Assembly: GCF_007421815.1 (NCBI RefSeq)
Contig: NZ_VLNT01000002.1
Span: 142,624-206,623 of the forward strand
Direction of reading: 5' to 3'
From: Aeromicrobium piscarium
GTDB lineage: Bacteria > Actinomycetota > Actinomycetes > Propionibacteriales > Nocardioidaceae
Length of the DNA: 64,000 bases
The position numbers and the translations under genes are program-made. Below are positions 20,795-30,000 of the stretch, piece after piece (within the stretch, counting starts at the first letter, position 1; each line of letters opens with the position of its first letter). Below the pieces are notes generated by a model that did no database searches, was not told the DNA's origin, and saw only the letters and a list, made by a program, of their open reading frames with translations.

Positions 20795-21198
20795 CAGTTC
20801 ATGGCGGCGACGGCGGTCGCTCCGGCGCTCACCGGGTAGGAGTCGATGTTGATGATCGAGAGGATGATCGTGTCGGTCGAGTCTCGCACGTCGACGGAGA
20901 CCTCCGTGCCGTCGACGGAGACGCTGTACTGGCCGGCGCTGTAGCCACGACCCGCGAGGAAGCCGGCGGCCGCCTGGCGGGCCTGCACCGGGTCGATCGC
21001 GACGACACCCGAGGATCTCAGGCGACCCACGTCGACGGCATTCGCACCCGCTCGGGCCGCCTGCTCGGCATCGTCGGCCACGCGCATCCGCGTATTGATG
21101 CCGACGCCGCCATCGATCGCCAGGCCGGCGCACAACAGCAGGACGACGGACATGCCCACCACGAAGACCGAGGCGGCACCGCGTTCGTGAGAGGTCAT
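20794..21198 (-). CDS. TadG-like pilus assembly protein
   Basis: A 134-residue protein starting R-G-A-A-S-V-F-V-V-G-M then a hydrophobic helix and A-I-D-G-G-V-G-I-N, the signature N-terminus of Flp/Tad pseudopilin-type proteins (TadG/Rv3660c-like). It probably anchors in the membrane and acts as a minor pilin or assembly factor. Overlaps the upstream TadE-like gene by ATGA and the BTAD gene by one base. Confidence 0.78.
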   Translation of the reverse strand: MTSHERGAASVFVVGMSVVLLLCAGLAIDGGVGINTRMRVADDAEQAARAGANAVDVGRLRSSGVVAIDPVQARQAAAGFLAGRGYSAGQYSVSVDGTEVSVDVRDSTDTIILSIINIDSYPVSAGATAVAAMN

Positions 21199-21593
21199 CC
21201 GGTCCTCCTGTACTGGTCGATCGGCGCACTCGACTGGCCCGTGAAGCGGCGTTCACCCGAGAGCCCGATCATCCCGAGCCCGGTGTTGCTGACCAGACAC
21301 GAGATGGTGATGTCGACCTGTCCCCCGGCGACGAAGCTGCCGCCGAAGCGCTCGAGCTGGCAGCGCGAGAGATTGCCGTCCGCGCGCTCGGCGGCGGCGA
21401 CGGCGGCACTGCGCGCCGCGTAGGCGTCACGCTCGAACGAGGCCGCGCGAGCGGCGTCGCGAGCGGCGGACTCGATATCGGCCTTGACCGAGACATAGCG
21501 CCCACCGGCGACGACGAGCAGCATGAGCATGACGAGGATCGGGATGGCCAGCACCACCTCGACCGACATCGAACCCCCCTCGCGCCTTCTCAC
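21195..21593 (-). CDS. tadE: TadE-like minor pilin (second copy)
   Basis: A 132-residue protein: short basic start, then G-G-S-M-S-V-E-V-V-L-A-I-P-I-L-V-M-L with the Glu at the position typical of type IV-like pseudopilins, and one membrane helix. The mature part contains two cysteines (around residues 78 and 99) that could form a disulfide. Coupled to its neighbours by 4-nt overlaps on both sides. Confidence 0.8.
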   Translation of the reverse strand: MRRREGGSMSVEVVLAIPILVMLMLLVVAGGRYVSVKADIESAARDAARAASFERDAYAARSAAVAAAERADGNLSRCQLERFGGSFVAGGQVDITISCLVSNTGLGMIGLSGERRFTGQSSAPIDQYRRTG

Positions 21594-21988
21594 GGCGTGT
21601 CCTGTTCGAACTGCTCGATCCGGCCCTCGGAGGATTCCGAGACCCGCGGAGCGATCTCATAGGGCAACAGCTGGTTGGCGCGCCCGCTGACGGTCGCCCG
21701 CATGCTGGTGCCGTCGACGACCTCGACCGTCACCTCGATATCGCGCAGCGTGCCTCCGCCGAGGTCGGCGGCGAACTCATTGCCGCGCCGTATCCCCTGT
21801 TCGGGGTCGCCGGTCACGCGCGCCACCCGGGCGGCCTCACGGGCCGCCGAGGAGGCCGCGGACTGCGCGAGGTACACGAGCGAGAACTGCACGGCCAGCA
21901 CGATCACGAGCATGAGCAGCGGCATGTAGAGGACCAGCTCGATCGCGCTGACCCCCCGTTCGTCCTCCCGACGCCGCTGCCCCGTCAT
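21590..21988 (-). CDS. tadE: TadE-like minor pilin (first copy)
   Basis: A 132-residue protein with E-R-G-V-S-A-I-E-L-V-L-Y-M-P-L-L-M-L-V-I, again the Glu-containing pseudopilin N-terminus with a single membrane helix, followed by a periplasm-facing/extracytoplasmic domain. It follows the flp pilin gene by 4 nt and overlaps the next tadE by ATGA. Confidence 0.82.
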   Translation of the reverse strand: MTGQRRREDERGVSAIELVLYMPLLMLVIVLAVQFSLVYLAQSAASSAAREAARVARVTGDPEQGIRRGNEFAADLGGGTLRDIEVTVEVVDGTSMRATVSGRANQLLPYEIAPRVSESSEGRIEQFEQDTP

Positions 21989-21992
21989 GAGA

Positions 21993-22205
21993 TCAGGTGC
22001 CCTCGATCTCGCTGCCGACCTCCGACGCCTTGCCTCTGATGGCGGGCACGAGGATAGCGGCGATGATGCCGACGAGACCGACGACGATCGCGGCGATGAT
22101 GACCCATTCGACGGCCGAGGCGCCTCGCTCCTTGGTCCGTGCGCGGTCGTAGTGCAGGCCGAGCAGCGTGGTGAGGAATTGCAGGATGATCCGGTGCTGA
22201 ATCAT
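21993..22205 (-). CDS. flp: Flp-type pilin
   Basis: A 70-residue major pilin candidate. After a basic leader (R-A-R-T-K-E-R-G) comes A-S-A-V-E-W-V-I-I-A-A-I-V-V-G-L, the hydrophobic helix with the conserved Glu that prepilin peptidases and assembly factors need. The C-terminus is short and acidic as in Flp pilins. The 24-residue leader is on the long side. No prepilin peptidase gene is present in this window. It lies 18 nt after tadC. Confidence 0.85.
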   Translation of the reverse strand: MIQHRIILQFLTTLLGLHYDRARTKERGASAVEWVIIAAIVVGLVGIIAAILVPAIRGKASEVGSEIEGT

Positions 22206-22223
22206 GGTCTCTCCTTGAGGGGG

Positions 22224-23132
22224 TTACAGCCCGAGAATGCCCGCGAGCGCGGGGTATATCAGGAAGACGAGGAAGCCCGCGCACAGCAACAGTTGAGCGA
22301 CGAGCATGGACTGGGACTTGGCCGATGCCTGGCTCTCGGCATCGGCGAGTTCGCGCTGCCGCATCGAGGCAGCCCGGGCGGTGAGCGACTCGCGCACCTT
22401 GGCACCGTCCTCCGCAACGAGGGCCAGCGCCGCGGCGAGGTCGCGGAGCTCCTCGACACCGAGCTCGTCACCCAGGTCTCCGAGCGCGGCCCATGGCGTC
22501 ATGCCCTGCAGCCGGGCGCGTCCCATCGTGTCACGGATGAGCACCATCGCCCAGCTGTCGCTGAGCTCCGATGCGCCCTTCAGTGCCTCGGGCACACCGC
22601 GGCCTCCTGCGAGGCTCATCGAGACGAGGTCGAGGAAGGAGCTGAGCACATGCCGGAAGTCCTGGCGCCGCTCCTTGGCCGTCGACGAGAGCTGGAACTG
22701 GTTGACCACGACGCCGAGCACGAAGCCGAAGAGCGCACCCCACAGCGGGATGGAGAGGTCCATGCCGCCGAGGAGGATCACCGGCGACAGCGCGACCGCC
22801 GGGGCGAAGATCCCGGCGACACCCGCCAGGACCGTCATGCCGAGGTGGGTCTCCAGGGTGCGACCGGTGACCGCGAGGTCGGCGCGCATGCCCTTGGGCA
22901 GCTCGTAACCCCGGGTGGCCATCCAGGCGTTGATCCGCACACCGATACGCCGGGCGCGCTCGGACTGGCGGTCGGCGAGCTTCTCGGCGACCGCGTCGCG
23001 GCGCGACCGACTGCGATCGGCGTCCAGACGCGCCAGCTGGACGGCCGCCGAGGTCGAGAACGCCGGCCGACGGCCGACCAGCAGCAGTACGCCGAGACCG
23101 ATGAGCGCGCCGCACAGCAGGATGAGGGTCAT
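22224..23132 (-). CDS. tadC: Type II secretion F-family membrane protein TadC
   Basis: A 302-residue inner-membrane platform protein of the Tad machine. The F-domain core is seen as F-L-D-L-V-S-M-S-L-A-G-G-R-G-V-P-E-A-L, flanked by N-terminal and C-terminal hydrophobic segments (T-L-I-L-L-C-G-A-L-I-G-L at the start, L-L-L-C-A-G-F-L-V-F-L-I at the end). ATG 23132 overlaps the tadB stop as ATGA. Confidence 0.88.
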   Translation of the reverse strand: MTLILLCGALIGLGVLLLVGRRPAFSTSAAVQLARLDADRSRSRRDAVAEKLADRQSERARRIGVRINAWMATRGYELPKGMRADLAVTGRTLETHLGMTVLAGVAGIFAPAVALSPVILLGGMDLSIPLWGALFGFVLGVVVNQFQLSSTAKERRQDFRHVLSSFLDLVSMSLAGGRGVPEALKGASELSDSWAMVLIRDTMGRARLQGMTPWAALGDLGDELGVEELRDLAAALALVAEDGAKVRESLTARAASMRQRELADAESQASAKSQSMLVAQLLLCAGFLVFLIYPALAGILGL

Positions 23133-23998
23133 CGGCCGGCTCCTGCCTTGCCGAGCAGGAAGCGGTCCGGCAGCTGGAAGTCCGAGAGCCGGCGCATCCA
23201 CGCGAAGCCGATGGCGAAGAGCCCGACCACCACGGCCAGCACCATCTGGCCGATCGGCGAGGAGTACGGCTCGACATAGGTGCGGTTGAAGACCGCGAGG
23301 CCGAGCACGAAGGCGACTGAGACGCCCACCACGATCTGCACGCTGCGGCGTGTGGAGGCGCGACCCGAGGTGATGCGACGACGCATCTCCAGTTCCTCGC
23401 GAGCCGACGCCGCGAGCGACGTCAGCACCTCGCGCAGGCCCGGGCCACGCAGTCGCGAGTTGAGCATCAGCGCCGCGACGATGATGTCGGCGCTGGGATC
23501 GTCGAGGTCGTCGGCGAACTCCTGCAGGGCTACGGGCAGCGGCGTACGGACCCGCAGCCGGTCCGAGAGCGTCCGCAGCTGCGGGGCGATCGACGGCGCG
23601 GCGGCATAGGCGGTGGCGGGGATCGCCTGTTCCAGGCCCACCGCACCCGCGATCGTGTCGCGCAACGACTCGGTCCAGCCGGCGAGTCCCTCCAACCGGG
23701 CGATCGCCCGTCGCTCAGCCCTCAAGCCGCCGAACAGCAGCGGTGCGAAGAAGGCGAGCAGACCGACCGCGACCGCCATCACCGGCCAGCGGGTCAGCAC
23801 CAGGGCGAGCAGGCCCGCTCCGATCGCGATCGGTCCACGGGTGCCGAGGGCCTTGAGCCGCGGACCGAGCGAAGACGGTGCCTTGACCACACGGTCCTCG
23901 TCGCGCTCCTGCATGCCCCACCAGACGAGCAGCCCGCCGAGACCGATCACCGCGCCGAGCGCGACGATGGCCAGCAGCTGCACCGGGAGCCAGCTCAC
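23129..23998 (-). CDS. tadB: Type II secretion F-family membrane protein TadB
   Basis: A 289-residue partner of TadC with an N-terminal membrane helix, a pair near residues 55-90, the cytosolic F domain (G-W-T-E-S-L-R-D-T-I-A-G-A-V-G-L-E-Q-A-I) and C-terminal helices. Overlaps tadA upstream and tadC downstream by 4 nt. Confidence 0.88.
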   Translation of the reverse strand: MSWLPVQLLAIVALGAVIGLGGLLVWWGMQERDEDRVVKAPSSLGPRLKALGTRGPIAIGAGLLALVLTRWPVMAVAVGLLAFFAPLLFGGLRAERRAIARLEGLAGWTESLRDTIAGAVGLEQAIPATAYAAAPSIAPQLRTLSDRLRVRTPLPVALQEFADDLDDPSADIIVAALMLNSRLRGPGLREVLTSLAASAREELEMRRRITSGRASTRRSVQIVVGVSVAFVLGLAVFNRTYVEPYSSPIGQMVLAVVVGLFAIGFAWMRRLSDFQLPDRFLLGKAGAGR

Positions 23999-25305
23999 AG
24001 CGCCTGCTCCTCGTAGTACGCGGGCCGGTAGCCGTGCAGCTCCAGCTCGTCGACGCAGCTGACGGCGGCGGCGGGCACGGCGAGACCGTCGGGCCCCTCG
24101 GCGAACACCTCGCTCGACAGCACACGCCCGTCGACACCGTTCACCTCGCGCACCGAGGTGATCAGGCGTCGCAGCCCTCCGCCGGTCGCATACTCATTGC
24201 GCCGCTCGACGAAGATCACGAAGTCGATCGCGCCTGCGATCAGCATCATCGTGGCATCGGCCGGGAGCCGCTCCGCGGACTGGATCGCGTAGGTGCAGAT
24301 GCGGTTGAAGACCTCGAGCGAGGAGTTGGCGTGGATCGTCGAGAGTGAGCCGTCATTGCCCTGGCTCATCGCGTTGAGCATCGTGACGATCTCGTCGCCG
24401 AGCACCTCGCCCACGATGACGCGGCTGGGATTCATGCGCAGCGAGCGGCGGACGAGCTCGGCCATGCCGATCGCGCCGAGACCCTCGGAGTTGGGCAGCC
24501 GCTCCTCGAAGGCCACCACATTGGGGTGGAGATCCGCGAACTCGCCGAGTCCGAGCTCCAGGGCGCGCTCGACCGTGATGAGGCGCTCCTGTGCCGGGAT
24601 CTCATTGGCGAGGGCCCGCAGCAGGGTCGTCTTACCGGCATTGGTGGCGCCGGCGATCATGATGTTCTTGCGCGCCGCCACGGCGGAGGAGAGGAAGGAC
24701 GCGAGGTGCGGGGTCATGGTGCCGTTGTCGACGAGCATGTCCAGGCTGGCCCGACCGATGCGCGCCCGGCGGATAGAGAGCGCCGGCCGCTGGGTGACAC
24801 CCATGACGGCCGATAGGCGGCTGCCGTCGGGGAGCCTCAGGTCGAGCTGCGGATTGGCGGTGTCGAAGGGACGGCTCGTCAGGCCCGAGTAGGCACCGAG
24901 CACCTGTACCAGCTCGACCAGCTCGTCGTCGCTGTCCGCCACCGGGGGCATCCGGCGCTCGTCTCCGTTGGCGTAGCCGACGAAGACATTGTCGTAGCCG
25001 TTGATGTCGATGTTCTCGACCTCGGGGTCGTCGAGCAGCGGTTGGAGACGACCCACGCCGTACAGCGCGGCGTGGATGCCGTCGGCCAGCTCCGCCTCGT
25101 CGGCCGATGACATCGGGGAACGCCCGGCGGCGATCTCGGTGCGTGCATGCGCCTCGAGGACCCGCGAGATGAGGGCGCGCGCGAACTGGCGTTCGTCCTC
25201 GCTCGTCATGGGCGGGAGACCGGAGGCGGCGTCCTCGCGACGCTGCTTGGACAGTGCGTCGGCGACCTCCTCGCGAAGGCGGCGGAGAAGCTGCTGATCC
25301 ATCAC
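23995..25305 (-). CDS. tadA: Tad/CpaF secretion ATPase TadA
   Basis: A 436-residue CpaF-type hexameric ATPase that powers pilus assembly. Walker A is G-A-T-N-A-G-K-T-T (219-227). The acidic Walker B region is V-I-V-G-E-V, and the His box S-L-S-T-I-H-A-N-S is intact. An N-terminal coiled/helical part and a D-I-N-G-Y-D-N-V-F-V segment match the family. It starts at GTG 25305 (GTGA overlap) or ATG 25302 (TGATG); the difference is one residue. Confidence 0.95.
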   Translation of the reverse strand: MMDQQLLRRLREEVADALSKQRREDAASGLPPMTSEDERQFARALISRVLEAHARTEIAAGRSPMSSADEAELADGIHAALYGVGRLQPLLDDPEVENIDINGYDNVFVGYANGDERRMPPVADSDDELVELVQVLGAYSGLTSRPFDTANPQLDLRLPDGSRLSAVMGVTQRPALSIRRARIGRASLDMLVDNGTMTPHLASFLSSAVAARKNIMIAGATNAGKTTLLRALANEIPAQERLITVERALELGLGEFADLHPNVVAFEERLPNSEGLGAIGMAELVRRSLRMNPSRVIVGEVLGDEIVTMLNAMSQGNDGSLSTIHANSSLEVFNRICTYAIQSAERLPADATMMLIAGAIDFVIFVERRNEYATGGGLRRLITSVREVNGVDGRVLSSEVFAEGPDGLAVPAAAVSCVDELELHGYRPAYYEEQAL

Positions 25306-26081
25306 GCCTCCTGCAACTGCTGGGGCCGGTCGCCGGTCAGCTCGAGCAGACGACCGGCGACGGCCCGCACCGATCGGAAGTACTCAGTGCGTGCCAGCCG
25401 CCGCGACAGGCCCTGAGCGATCATGGCGACGGACTTGGGCTCGTCGGAGACCGTTCCGAGCACGGTGGCTCGTACCCCCTCGGAGTCGAGCAGACGGGCG
25501 ACGTCCTCCTCACCGTGCCGGTCGCGCGCGTCGCCCACCAGCACCACGCCGGTCGGCGCTCGCGGCCCCTCGTCGATTCCCGCCGAACGCTGCATCCGGA
25601 CGAGGCGCTCGCGCACGTGGGCGATGCCCGGCACGTCGGCGCGGGCGACGAAAACGGTGGCGGCCGAATTGGCCAGGACACTGGCCACCGGCGAGCCGGC
25701 GGTGAACCGGCCGCCATCGGCGATCACCGTGCCCTCGAAGCGTTGCAGGGGCGTGTGCAGATGGGGCCAGGCCGGCCCGAGGCTCTGCGCCTGCGCCGGG
25801 CCGGTCGCTCCGAGCAGCACGTCGACGCCCATCGAGGTGGGCACGAGGTGTTCGCCCAGATCGAGATCGGTGCCTCGGCGCAGCGCTGCGCCGAGGGAGA
25901 CCAGGCCGATCGAGTCGTCGAGTGCTCGGCCTTCGAGCGTGCGGGCGAGCAACGCGACATCGCCGCCCACGGGATCGAGGTCGGCCACGATCGCGGGGCC
26001 CTCCCAAGCCTGCGCCAGGGACAACGCCAGTGTCGTCACACCGGGCGACCCCTTCGCCGACACCAGCGTCACAACGCTCAT
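25302..26081 (-). CDS. tadZ: TadZ/CpaE-like P-loop ATPase
   Basis: A 259-residue MinD/ParA-type protein thought to position the Tad machine. The deviant Walker A reads A-K-G-S-P-G-V-T-T, with the signature Lys kept early but Val in place of the second Lys. A-D-L-D-P-V-G-G-D follows as the A' motif. It may bind nucleotide without full hydrolysis. I chose ATG 26081 because it is coupled by ATGA to a 20-codon leader ORF upstream; a GTG at 26105 in the same frame would add eight residues. Confidence 0.82.
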   Translation of the reverse strand: MSVVTLVSAKGSPGVTTLALSLAQAWEGPAIVADLDPVGGDVALLARTLEGRALDDSIGLVSLGAALRRGTDLDLGEHLVPTSMGVDVLLGATGPAQAQSLGPAWPHLHTPLQRFEGTVIADGGRFTAGSPVASVLANSAATVFVARADVPGIAHVRERLVRMQRSAGIDEGPRAPTGVVLVGDARDRHGEEDVARLLDSEGVRATVLGTVSDEPKSVAMIAQGLSRRLARTEYFRSVRAVAGRLLELTGDRPQQLQEA

Positions 26082-26140
26082 ATCGCCACCGCCCGGAAAA
26101 GACACAAACTAGGCCGATGGCGGCATGAGAAGACCCCCAT
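26078..26140 (-). CDS. 20-residue leader peptide before tadZ
   Basis: ATG to TGA, 21 codons: MGVFSCRHRPSLCLFRAVAI. The TGA overlaps the tadZ ATG as ATGA. A second ORF of exactly the same length with the same C-R-H-R-P core and A-V-A tail lies before the opp ATPase gene at 53943-53881. Conserved length, start, stop overlap and core codons in two unrelated operons support translation. No ribosome site is clear before it, but the upstream stop codon is only 20 nt away, so re-initiation is possible. I do not recognise it as a known leader family. Confidence 0.5.
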   Translation of the reverse strand: MGVFSCRHRPSLCLFRAVAI

Positions 26141-26163
26141 CGTTCGCTCGCTGCGCTCGCTCA
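26079..26163 (-). repeat. 85-nt intercistronic element, copy 1 (cpaB-tadZ)
   Basis: The element runs from the cpaB stop TGA to the tadZ ATG. It opens TGAGCGAGCGCAGCGAGCG, then has the leader ATG exactly 20 nt after the stop, the shared ATGCCG-CATCGGCCTA block, and ends GGCGGTGGCG-ATATGA. Copy 2 at 53966-53882 has identical spacing throughout. CGCCATCGGCC can pair with GGGCGGTGGCG (10 of 11 positions including one G-U), placing the tadZ ribosome-binding region in a stem. Confidence 0.7.
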
Positions 26164-26928
26164 TTCGTCATCACCACCGAAGGTGGTGAGGCGGTCGGCG
26201 TCCTCCTCGGGGCTGAGTCCGCGCTCGATCAGCGAGAGACCGAGGACATCGTTGCCGGCGGCATCGACGACCGCGTCCGCGGCTCCTCCCGGAACGAGCA
26301 GGCTGGCCGTGGCTCCCGCCTCGCCGCCTCCCGCCAGGCCTCCGCCTCCACCGTCATCCGACGAGGTCTGCAGCACGATCGCCGTGGCCAGCGGCCGCAC
26401 AGGGCTCTGCCCGTCGCCGAGCCGCGCGACGCGGACCAGATCACCCGATCGCAGACCAGCCGGCACCCGCCCCGGCGAGAGCGTGACACCCACCTGAGCC
26501 ACATCGCCGGTGAACGGCGAGGACTGGACCAGCATCGTCGTATCGAGCAGCTGCCCCTCCGACAGAGCCGTCTTGGCGTACGTGCCGATGATCTCGTCGA
26601 CCTGACCGGCGGGCACCAGGAGACTCGAATCACTGGCCACATTGGTCTGCGCGAGCATGTCGTCGGTGATCTGCGTCCCCGCGGGAACATCCGTGCTCAA
26701 CACCACGACCGGATCTCGGGAGTCCATCCGCAAGGCGAGCAGACCGGCGAGGGCCGCGCCACCCACGATGAGCAGCACGCCGATGACGGCGATGGCCGGC
26801 CGCCGCCGTTTGGGCGGGGCAGGGCGGCCATCGCCCTTGGCCTGGGCGCGCGACCCGATGCCGCGCTGGGCCCGTTCGCGCTGACGATCGTCGACAGACG
26901 TCCCCGTGGACCGGGTGTCAGTAGCCAC
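26161..26928 (-). CDS. cpaB: SAF-domain pilus assembly protein CpaB/RcpC-like
   Basis: A 255-residue protein: basic proline-rich N-terminus, one membrane helix (about residues 45-68, A-I-A-V-I-G-V-L-L-I-V-G-G), then a SAF domain (V-V-V-L-S-T-D-V-P-A-G-T-Q-I-T-D-D-M-L) and a longer RcpC-like part. In Tad systems this protein acts in the envelope on the pilus or its pore. GTG 26928 has GGGGGAG 8 nt upstream. First gene of the tad operon. Confidence 0.85.
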   Translation of the reverse strand: MATDTRSTGTSVDDRQRERAQRGIGSRAQAKGDGRPAPPKRRRPAIAVIGVLLIVGGAALAGLLALRMDSRDPVVVLSTDVPAGTQITDDMLAQTNVASDSSLLVPAGQVDEIIGTYAKTALSEGQLLDTTMLVQSSPFTGDVAQVGVTLSPGRVPAGLRSGDLVRVARLGDGQSPVRPLATAIVLQTSSDDGGGGGLAGGGEAGATASLLVPGGAADAVVDAAGNDVLGLSLIERGLSPEEDADRLTTFGGDDE

Positions 26929-27058
26929 GCAGGTGCTCCCCCTCAGACATGAACATGCGCTGGTTGCGAAGCGCAACCGCAATCGCGAGTGTAATGGCGT
27001 GCGATGGCGCGAGCACATCGACGTTCGTCACACCGGCCGCCCGCGTAGGCTGTGCGCC
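26929..27058. promoter_or_regulatory. Divergent control region, tad operon and EssC-like gene
   Basis: For the plus strand, TAGGCT (27046-27051) is followed 7 nt later by the ATG at 27059, a leaderless start. For the minus strand, TACACT (26993-26988) would give a ~55-nt leader for cpaB. That leader would open with a perfect hairpin GGTTGCG-AAG-CGCAACC (26962-26978). The hairpin could be an operator or an RNA control element. Confidence 0.45.
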
Positions 27059-30000
27059 ATGCGCCTGCTCATCACGGCGGAGTCCGCGTCGAGCCGGAAG
27101 CGGCGCGACGTCATCGTGGGTTACACCCCCTCCAGCACCGTCGCAGATCTGGAAACCCAGCTGCACGAGGTGCTCGAGGGCCGACGCCATGCCGATCTCA
27201 GCAATGTCGTGGAGCTCACGTCCAAGCGTCCAGGGTGGCCATCGTCGCCGCAGGGAGGTCTCTACCTCGGCGACCGCCGTCTCGACCCCGACGAGCCGAT
27301 CACCACCTCGGGTGTGCGCCATGGGGCGGTCGTGGGCCTCGGCGGGCCGAGTTCGCATCGCGGAGAAGAGCCGGACGGCGTCGTCGAGATCCGCATCAGC
27401 TCGGGGGTGGGAGCCGGGCGGGTCTATCGGCTCGGTATCGGCACCTCGACCATCGGCAACGCCGCTCACTGCACGATCCGGCTCGCGCAAGGGCCCGAGA
27501 CCGCGGCCCGACTCGAGGTCGGACCGCGCGGGGACATCATCGTCACCCCCGATCCATCGACGATCGGCGAGGAGATGGCGGCTCCCTTCCGGCGCGAGCC
27601 GGCGACCGAACCGATCATGCTCAGCGCCAGCACCGTCACGACCCGTAAACGGCGACGATTCGGCCGCAAGAAGAATGTCGAGAGCATTCTCGAGCAGGGT
27701 GAGAGCATCGACCCGACGGCGCCACTGCCGCTGGTACGGTTGGAACGGCGCCCCCTCATCGACGGCACGGTCTGGGAGCCCGGCGCCGTCCTCGGCATCG
27801 GAGACATCCTGCTCGAGCATGTGCCGGTCACGACGGCCGACGCCTCGCTGTCGCCGGCCGTCGCATCGCCCGAGCTCGACTACAACCGTCCGCCGCGCCT
27901 GCACCCGGCCGAGCGCGTCCGCGAGTTCAAGCTCCCCACCGAGCCGCGCCGCCCGGACAAGATGCCGATCCCGATCTTCATGGTGCTGTCGCCACTCCTC
28001 ATGAGCGGCACGATGTTCTTCGTCACGCGATCGATGTACTCGCTCATGTTCATGGTGATGATGCCGATGATGATGCTGCTGAACATGACGGGGTCGCGTC
28101 GGCAGCAGAAGCGGCGCTACCTCGACCAGCTGGCCGAGTTCCATCGGCGCCGCGCCGACGTGGAAGAGGCCGCGGTCGCCTCGCTGCTCGACGAGCGCTC
28201 CCAGCGGCGCGGCCTCTACCCCGATCCCGCCTCGGTGCTGCTCTTCGCCACCGGTCCGCGGGCCCGTCTCTGGGAACGGCGCCGCTGGGACCCGGACTTC
28301 CTCGTCTTGCGGGTAGGCACCTCGGACGTGGCCTCGGATGTGATCGTCAAGGACTCCACCCGCGAACAGCACGAGGGACCACTGCGTTGGACCGCGCCGG
28401 ACGTCCCCGTCGCCGTGCCACTCGCCACGACGGCGGTCCTCGGCATCGCCGGTGAGACGGCCGACGTGCATCGCACCACCTCCTGGCTACTGGCCCAGAT
28501 CGCGACGCTGCACTCCCCCACCGACACCCGTCTCTGGATCTTCAGTTCGTCGCGCGGGGCGGCGTCCTGGGAATGGACCAAGTGGCTCCCGCATGAGCGG
28601 GCCGGCGACGATCACCCCCGTCCGGTGCGACTCGCACACGATGAGGACGACCGTGCCGCCATGATCGGCGAGCTCACCGCCGAGGTCGAGCGTCGCAAGG
28701 AGCTGGACACGGACGAACGCGAGGGGCTGCCCTCCATCGTGGTCGTGCTCGACGGCGCGCGTGAGCTGCGCATGGCGCCGGGCATGACCTCGCTGTTGAA
28801 GTCCGGCGCCTTCGTCAACGTCTACTTCATCTGCCTGGATCGCACCTCGCGCGAGCTGCCCGAGGAGTGTCGCTCGGTCGTGGAGATCGACGGACCGCTG
28901 GCCAACCTGCAGACCACCGCGGAACGGCACCTGGACGGCGTCCGCCGCGATGTGGTGGACGATGCCTGGCTCGACCGGCTCGGGCGTGCCCTCGCGCCGA
29001 TCCGCGATGTCAGCACCGAGGACCTCAGCTCGTCGCTACCAGCCGCAAGCCGGCTGCTCGACGTGCTCGGACTGCCCGTACCGGACGGCGAGGCGCTCAC
29101 CCGCCGCTGGTCCGGAGGCGGTCGCACGACGCGGGCGGTCATCGGCGAAGGCCTCGACGGACCCTTCACCGTCGACGTCCGCGCCGACGGCCCGCACGGG
29201 CTGGTCGCCGGCACCACCGGATCGGGCAAGTCCGAGCTGCTGCAGACGATCATCGCCTCGCTCAGCGTCGGCAACCGGCCCGATGAGTTCAACTTCGTGC
29301 TCATCGACTACAAGGGCGGCGCGGCGTTCAAGGACTGCCAGCATCTGCCCCACACCGTCGGCATGGTGACCGATCTCGACGGCCACCTGACGTCCCGGGC
29401 GTTGGAGTCGCTCGGCGCGGAGCTGCGGCGGCGCGAGCATCAGCTGGCCCGCGCCGATGCCAAGGACATCGAGGACTATCTGGCCGCCAAGGGCCCCGAT
29501 GACGAGCCGATGCCGCGCCTGCTCATCATCATCGACGAGTTCGCCGCCCTCGTGGCCGAGCTGCCCGACTTCGTGAACGGCCTGGTGGACGTGGCTCGAC
29601 GCGGCCGCTCCCTCGGCGTGCATCTCATCTTGGCCACCCAGCGGCCCGCCGGTGTGGTCAACGCCGAGATCAAGTCCAACACCAATCTCCGCATCGCCCT
29701 ACGCGTCACCGATGCCAACGACTCCGAGGACGTCATCGAGTCGAAGGTCGCCGCCGAGATCCCCAAGTCCTTCCCCGGCCGTGCCTATGCCAGGCTCGGG
29801 CATTCCTCGCTGGTCGCCTTCCAGAGCTCGCGGGTCGGAGGACGCCCGGCTGGCGACGAACGCCCCGAGCTCGTCTCGCGGGCCTTCGGGCTGGGCGACC
29901 TGCGCGCCCTGGCGCCTCTGTCGGCCGAGGCGGAGGAGGACACGTCGACCCCGACCGATCTCACCACCCTCGTGCGCGCCGTCAACGCGGCGAACGATCT

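Noticed and set aside
26078..26140. Known Cys-rich or sulfur-responsive leader peptide
   Set aside because: It has only two cysteines, the second copy has one, and downstream genes are not sulfur metabolism.
26905..28471. A 517-codon minus-strand frame opposite the EssC-like gene
   Set aside because: Low-complexity His/Arg-rich reading with no motif; the plus-strand protein has clear domains.
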